NCBI GenBank assembly: GCA_002411105.1
Contig: DHQX01000054.1
Coordinates: 14,482-31,528, forward strand
Source of the DNA: Christensenella sp. UBA5327
GTDB lineage: Bacteria > Bacillota > Clostridia > Christensenellales > Aristaeellaceae
Direction of reading: 5' to 3'
Length of the DNA: 17,047 nt
The translations under genes were made by a program, and so were the position numbers. Shown piece after piece: positions 13,472 through 17,047 of the stretch; position 1 is the stretch's first letter; every line of letters begins with the position of its first letter. The notes below the pieces were generated by a model that saw only the letters and a program-made list of their open reading frames with translations, was not told where the DNA came from and ran no database searches.

Positions 13472-14269
13472 ATGACAACCAAGGAGGACAGCCCCATCCG
13501 CACCAATTACCACACCCACACCGCCCGCTGCAAGCACGCCCAGGGCGCTGATGAGAGCTACGTTACCAGTGCCATTGAGGGCGGCTACACCCGCTTAGGT
13601 TTTTCAGAGCATACCCCCTGGCCTTACCCGGACGGTTTTGTTTCCAGAAGCCGCATGGATGCGTCAGAACTAAACGGCTATGTCCAGTCCGTCAATGCCC
13701 TTAAGGCGACCTATGCGGACAAGATTGAAATCGTCCTGGGTCTTGAGGTGGAGCATTTCCCGGAATACAAGGATTGGCTGCTGGAGATAAAGGAAAAGCA
13801 CCAGATCGCCTTCCTGATTTTTGGAAACCACTTTGACAGCCCCTATGAGGACATCTACTACGGCAAGGTGTCTGGCACTGAGCATGTGGTCAACTACACC
13901 ACACAGACCCTGGCAGGCATTGCCAGCGGCCTGTATGATTGCCTGGCCCATCCAGACCTGTTCCTCCAGGCCTATCCCGCCTTTGACCATACCTGCCGCT
14001 CGGCGGCCCGGGACATCTGCCAGGCGGCAAAGGCCATGGGTCTGCCCCTGGAATATAACATCTCAGGCTTTTACAACACCCACCGCCGCCGGGGCGGCAT
14101 CGGCTATCCTCACCTTGATTTCTGGCAGATCGCGGCCCAGGAGGGATGCAGCGCCATCATTGGCATTGACGCCCACAAGCCGGAGCGATTGCTGGACGCC
14201 CCACTGTATGACCTGGCACGCCAGCATCTGGACGCGCTGGGGATTTGTGAAGTGACCAGCCTGGGCTAA
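13472..14269 (+). CDS. PHP-family phosphoesterase, histidinol-phosphatase-like
   Basis: A 265-residue metal-dependent phosphoesterase of the polymerase-and-histidinol-phosphatase (PHP) fold. Ligand motifs are in order: NYHTHTARCKHA (His14, His16), GFSEHTP, GLEVEHFPE, FGNHFDS, AHPDLF and GIDAHKPE. This pattern fits HisJ/HisK-type histidinol-phosphatases, which dephosphorylate histidinol phosphate. No other his gene is nearby, so another phosphomonoester is possible. The start is uncertain. The ATG at 13472 has no ribosome-binding site and may be leaderless. An AAGGAGG (13481-13487) stands eight bases before an in-frame ATC at 13496, where homologues of this family normally begin. The gene ends with a strong bidirectional terminator. 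Confidence 0.88.
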   Translation: MTTKEDSPIRTNYHTHTARCKHAQGADESYVTSAIEGGYTRLGFSEHTPWPYPDGFVSRSRMDASELNGYVQSVNALKATYADKIEIVLGLEVEHFPEYKDWLLEIKEKHQIAFLIFGNHFDSPYEDIYYGKVSGTEHVVNYTTQTLAGIASGLYDCLAHPDLFLQAYPAFDHTCRSAARDICQAAKAMGLPLEYNISGFYNTHRRRGGIGYPHLDFWQIAAQEGCSAIIGIDAHKPERLLDAPLYDLARQHLDALGICEVTSLG

Positions 14270-14277
14270 AGAAAAAT

Positions 14278-14309
14278 GGGGCCGTCATCATGGACAGCCC
14301 CGTTTTTTT
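14278..14309. terminator. Bidirectional terminator between PHP gene and anti-sigma-like gene
   Basis: The stem GGGGC/GCCCC (14278-14282 with 14297-14301) is extended by GTC/GAC after one mismatch. TTTTTTT (14303-14309) follows on the plus strand. On the minus strand the same hairpin is followed by ATTTTTC. It can therefore stop both the PHP gene and the convergent minus-strand operon. Confidence 0.88.
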
Positions 14310-14318
14310 GTTCCTTTT

Positions 14319-15278
14319 TTATGGCACCTTCACCTTGAAGGTGAGTTCGCCATCCACCTTGTCCCCGACCTCGTTCTTCTCCAGGTCAAAGAACCACAGC
14401 TCATAGGGCATCCGCAGGGGTAGATAGCCATCCGCATCCGTGTTCTTGGCAATGGCCTCCCGCATGTCTTTAGCCTTGGCCAATAGCCGGGTTTCCTCAT
14501 CCTTCAGGTACTTCTCATAGTCCGCAACACTCCAGCCCTCAGGCGTTCCGCGGTTTTCATAGTTCTTGGCGATTTCCGCGTCCTCCAGCCACTTTAAGTC
14601 AAACTCATGGATGGTGAATACTGGCCCCTCCGGGTTGGTCAAGATGTCGCTCGCCCACATGGGCATCGTCACATCGCTGTTCCCGATGTAGACATCCCGC
14701 ATCGGATCAATCAGCAGCAGGCGTTTATTTGGATCTTTCATCACCTCCCTGGGGATGCCGTGGCCCTGGGGGGCAAACAGCCAGTGCTTCGTGCGGCTGT
14801 CCGGATCCTCCGGGTCTGGCTCCACCGTAAAGGAGCCGTCCTGGTCCAGTTCCCACAGGGCGTACATCTCATCCTTGTCAGGGTGAAGCAGCTTTGCGGC
14901 GTAGCTGATGGTCAGCACCCTCTGCTCCTTGGACCAGGAGGCGTCCTGCACCTTGAGGCTCACAAGCCCCGCCGCCTCGCCGCTGTTCTCCTGGGGAATG
15001 TCCTTTGTCAGGTTATCCATGATGGCCTGGTGTTTTTCTGGCTTATGCTCCTTATAGGCGGTGAAACGGGAGTTATAGTACCATTCCTGACCCAGGCTGA
15101 TGGCGGCATAGGCGATGCCGCCAATCAGCAGGGTGACCATGGCTGCCACCAGGACAGCCCTGAAAGTGATTTTCTTCACGGGTTTTTCCTCCTTGATCTG
15201 GCGGAGGGTTTGGTCGATGCGCTCCGTAAAGACCGGGGGGGTCTGGGGGAAGGCGCGGTCCAGGTCATTTGGTTTCAT
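14319..15278 (-). CDS. Membrane anti-sigma-factor-like protein partnered with the ECF sigma factor
   Basis: A 319-residue single-pass membrane protein. A cytoplasmic N-terminal segment (about 1-37, with AFPQTPPVFTERIDQTLRQI) would bind the sigma factor. One membrane helix spans about 39-62 (FRAVLVAAMVTLLIGGIAYAA). The long extracytoplasmic part is rich in charged residues and has no motif I can name. It overlaps the sigma gene by 14 bases, the usual sign of a translationally coupled sigma/anti-sigma pair. The ATG at 15276-15278 is chosen because AGGAGGT (15287-15293) stands eight bases upstream. A TTG two codons earlier would be too close. It resembles membrane proteins paired with ECF factors in Clostridia; what signal it senses is unknown. 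Confidence 0.8.
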   Translation of the reverse strand: MKPNDLDRAFPQTPPVFTERIDQTLRQIKEEKPVKKITFRAVLVAAMVTLLIGGIAYAAISLGQEWYYNSRFTAYKEHKPEKHQAIMDNLTKDIPQENSGEAAGLVSLKVQDASWSKEQRVLTISYAAKLLHPDKDEMYALWELDQDGSFTVEPDPEDPDSRTKHWLFAPQGHGIPREVMKDPNKRLLLIDPMRDVYIGNSDVTMPMWASDILTNPEGPVFTIHEFDLKWLEDAEIAKNYENRGTPEGWSVADYEKYLKDEETRLLAKAKDMREAIAKNTDADGYLPLRMPYELWFFDLEKNEVGDKVDGELTFKVKVP

Positions 15279-15756
15279 CGTCAAACACCTCCTGGTTGAT
15301 GAGTCTTGTTTGCATCTGTCCCTTGGCGCGGGAGAGGCGGCTTTTGACCGTGCCCACAGGCAAGCCCATGATGCGCGCCACCTCCTTCACGGGGTATCCG
15401 TCCAAATAGTGCAGCACCAGGGGAATGCGGTATTTCAGGTCCAGGGAGTCAAGCGCGGCTCTTAGCACCAGGGCATCCTCAGACACCCCCTGCGTCCCCT
15501 CATCCGGCACCTCCGCCAGTGCTATCTCCAGGGTCCTGCCCCTCAGGCGGCCTTTGCAGGTGTTGATGAGGATGCGGGTCAGCCAGGTGCCAAAGTGGGC
15601 TGGCACCCTGAGGGTGTCCCGCTTTTCCCAGGCCTTGAGGAGGGCGTCCTGCACCGCGTCTGCCGCGTCCGCGTCGTTACGCAAATAGCTTACGGCAATC
15701 CGGTAGAGCGAGCGCTCCCTGGCCTTCACTTCCGCCGTGAAAAACTGTTCGTTCAT
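15265..15756 (-). CDS. ECF-type RNA polymerase sigma factor
   Basis: A 163-residue sigma-70-family factor with only regions 2 and 4, the ECF layout. Region 2 includes LYRIAVSYLRNDADAADAVQ and LLKAWEKRDTLR, with FGTWLTRILIN nearby (about residues 15-70). Region 4 includes YLDGYPVKEVARIMGLPVG and TVKSRLSRAKGQM (about 115-155), a helix-turn-helix for the -35 box. The start at 15756 (MNEQFFTAEVK) is preceded by TAGGAG. The frame stays open upstream to 15861, but those codons overlap the predicted ECF promoter and are not counted. It is co-transcribed and overlapping with the anti-sigma-like gene. Its own promoter looks like an ECF target, suggesting autoregulation. Confidence 0.93.
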   Translation of the reverse strand: MNEQFFTAEVKARERSLYRIAVSYLRNDADAADAVQDALLKAWEKRDTLRVPAHFGTWLTRILINTCKGRLRGRTLEIALAEVPDEGTQGVSEDALVLRAALDSLDLKYRIPLVLHYLDGYPVKEVARIMGLPVGTVKSRLSRAKGQMQTRLINQEVFDDETK

Positions 15757-15798
15757 TGATGCTCCTACGTCCATCGAATCAGCGCCGATTCTACCCAT

Positions 15799-15826
15799 TA
15801 GATGCACGCCAGGTGGGAAAGGTTGC
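15799..15826 (-). promoter_or_regulatory. ECF-type promoter of the sigma/anti-sigma operon
   Basis: On the minus strand GCAACC-TTT (-35, hexamer at 15821-15826) is followed after 16 bases by CATCTA (-10, 15799-15804). The CAAC-containing -35 and a CGTCTA-like -10 are typical of ECF target promoters in Gram-positive bacteria. The start would be near 15791, leaving a 35-base leader. Confidence 0.7.
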
Positions 15827-15841
15827 ATCTGCGATAAAACA

Positions 15842-15875
15842 TCAGGGGCCGCCGCTTGCAAGCGTCAGCCCCTGA
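15842..15875 (-). terminator. Terminator hairpin after the phosphodiester glycosidase gene
   Basis: TCAGGGGC (15842-15849) pairs with GCCCCTGA (15868-15875), and inside it CGCTTGCAAGCG (15853-15864) forms a second stem. On the minus strand TGTTTTATC follows, a short T tract. It lies 16 bases beyond the stop codon and upstream of the ECF promoter. Confidence 0.7.
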
Positions 15876-15891
15876 GATTGATCGTCAAATA

Positions 15892-17047
15892 TCACTGCAT
15901 GTTCTCGTAATAGCCGATCCCCATCACTTCGTTCTGGATGCGGTCCTTCTCCTTGCCGTTCACCTTGTAGAGCTGGTTGAGCTGCTGGCCCATGAACACC
16001 ATAGCGCTGGTGTCCCCGCCGTCCAGGTTGTAGGCGGTGACGCAGCCCATGTCCGCCAGGTGCTGGCCCAGGGCGGTCACCGTGGTGCCCTTGCTGCCCC
16101 GGATGCGGCCCTCCACCACCGCCGCCACATAGTGCCCCGGCGCCACCATGCCAATGCCCGAGCGGGGCTGGTTGGTGTTGCCATAGGTGGCGGAGAAGGA
16201 GTTGATCTGCCCATCCCGGATCAGGTAGGGGCCAAAGGCCAGCACATCCCGGGCACCCATCTGGAGAAATTCCTTGGCGCTCACCTCGTTGGCCTTGTAG
16301 ACCTTCATATCGCCGTTGGGCCACAGCGCCAGGTTGTCAAGGGGCGGGTAGGCGGTGCGGCTGGGGCTGGGCGGCTTGTCAAACAGCACATCCCCATTTC
16401 TTATGATCACGCCAATGGGGTAGCTGGGCTTGGTTTTCACCATATACACCCGGTAGAGGTAATAGTCCCCGTTCATGGTGAACACCAGCTTGTTATTTTT
16501 GGCAATGGTGGCGGGTTTCTCCTTGAAGGCGTCCCGGTTGACGGTGCGGTTTTCCGGGTCATGGTGCACCATGCGGAAGCCCGGCGCCCCCTCCTTCAGG
16601 TAGATCTCAGCGGTGAGGACGTTGGAGTTCATCGCCTCCTTGTATTCCTTGTCAATCAGGATGCGCAGCGTCTGATCCGCAAAGCGCCAGCGGCCATTTG
16701 CCTCATCAATGTGCACATAGGCAGGCTGCCCCTCCGGCAGGAAGCCCTCTGGGGTAAGCGCCGGAAAATCCCCGGTGCGCAATTGCCCGGTCCGCGCCCA
16801 GCCGGAGGCGTTGGGCGCCTGTGGGGACTGGGGCGGTGCCGCGGCAGCCGCGGGCGCCTCAGGCGCGGCGGTAGCCGGGGCGGGCACAATCGCAGGAGGG
16901 GGCGCTGCCGGCACCGCGGTGGCCTGAGCCACGGGGGGAGGCGCTGTCTGTACCGCGGCGGCCGGAGCAGGGGCGGGCGCCGCCGCGGGAGCTGCCGGCG
17001 CCAGCAGGGACGGGTCGCCCAGGGGGCCGCTGCCGCCAGCCACAGCC
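15892..17047 (-). CDS. Phosphodiester glycosidase-like protein (NAGPA/DUF2233 family), N-terminus cut by window edge
   Basis: At least 385 codons are visible; the frame continues past base 17047, so the true start is missing. The first roughly 75 residues are an Ala/Pro-rich low-complexity linker, suggesting a spacer after a signal peptide or membrane anchor. The C-terminal domain has the family's FTMNGDYYLY block (near 16470-16500), FGPYLIRDG, GRIRGSKGTTVTALGQHLADMG and NLDGGDTSAMVF (near 16000-16035, usually NLDGGGSS). Members of this family cleave sugar-1-phosphodiesters, as in human NAGPA and bacterial homologues proposed to act on wall polymers. It is probably extracytoplasmic. A hairpin terminator follows, and an independent ECF operon lies downstream. 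The exact substrate is unknown. Confidence 0.88.
   Translation of the reverse strand, partial: AVAGGSGPLGDPSLLAPAAPAAAPAPAPAAAVQTAPPPVAQATAVPAAPPPAIVPAPATAAPEAPAAAAAPPQSPQAPNASGWARTGQLRTGDFPALTPEGFLPEGQPAYVHIDEANGRWRFADQTLRILIDKEYKEAMNSNVLTAEIYLKEGAPGFRMVHHDPENRTVNRDAFKEKPATIAKNNKLVFTMNGDYYLYRVYMVKTKPSYPIGVIIRNGDVLFDKPPSPSRTAYPPLDNLALWPNGDMKVYKANEVSAKEFLQMGARDVLAFGPYLIRDGQINSFSATYGNTNQPRSGIGMVAPGHYVAAVVEGRIRGSKGTTVTALGQHLADMGCVTAYNLDGGDTSAMVFMGQQLNQLYKVNGKEKDRIQNEVMGIGYYENMQ

Noticed and set aside
15757..15861. Extra N-terminal 35 codons of the ECF sigma factor
   Set aside because: They overlap the predicted ECF promoter, have no ribosome-binding site at their start and would extend the protein beyond the usual ECF length.

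Overview
The window is a chromosomal stretch of GC-rich, gene-dense bacterial DNA. It holds 15 protein-coding genes, two of them cut by the window edges. Strong GGAGG ribosome-binding sites, sigma-A-type promoters, a Crp/Fnr regulator divergent from a hybrid-cluster protein gene, and an ECF sigma/anti-sigma pair point to an anaerobic member of the Bacillota (Clostridia-like). Both ABC substrate-binding proteins have signal peptides without a lipobox cysteine; I associate this with Christensenellales-type lineages, but that placement is tentative. I saw no rRNA, tRNA, CRISPR array, insertion sequence or phage gene, and no gene-free stretch longer than 300 bases.

Layout from left to right. (1) Positions 1-906, minus strand: the N-terminal two thirds of an M17 leucyl aminopeptidase, with a clear promoter. 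(2) 1141-1773, plus strand: a small glycerophosphodiester phosphodiesterase-like protein in which the usual HRG motif reads HAG. (3) 5839-1824, minus strand: a four-gene ABC importer operon (permease, ATPase, binding protein, permease) with a consensus promoter, an intercistronic hairpin after the binding-protein gene and a strong terminator. (4) 7604-6039, minus strand: hydroxylamine reductase/hybrid-cluster protein (hcp), divergent from a Crp/Fnr-family regulator (7704-8375, plus). A 16-bp inverted repeat between them sits at -41.5 from the predicted hcp start. (5) 8383-9945, minus strand: a DUF2007-like small protein, a thioredoxin and a short-chain dehydrogenase. (6) 10148-13293, plus strand: ugpA-ugpE-ugpB-like genes for a glycerol-3-phosphate/glycerophosphodiester importer without its own ATPase, preceded by four tandem 11-bp TTGAC repeats that look like a PhoP/PhoB-type binding site. 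(7) 13472-14269, plus strand: a PHP-family (histidinol-phosphatase-like) phosphoesterase. (8) 15756-14319, minus strand: an ECF sigma factor and its membrane anti-sigma-like partner, with a probable autoregulatory ECF promoter. (9) 17047-15892, minus strand: a phosphodiester glycosidase-like protein, cut at its N-terminus.

One theme recurs. A glycerophosphodiesterase-like protein, a Ugp-type importer behind a Pho-box-like array, a PHP phosphoesterase and a phosphodiester glycosidase all act on phosphodiesters or phosphomonoesters. This could be a phosphate or phosphodiester scavenging neighbourhood, although the genes lie in separate transcription units and the link is inference. The second theme is redox and nitrosative stress (hcp, its regulator, thioredoxin).
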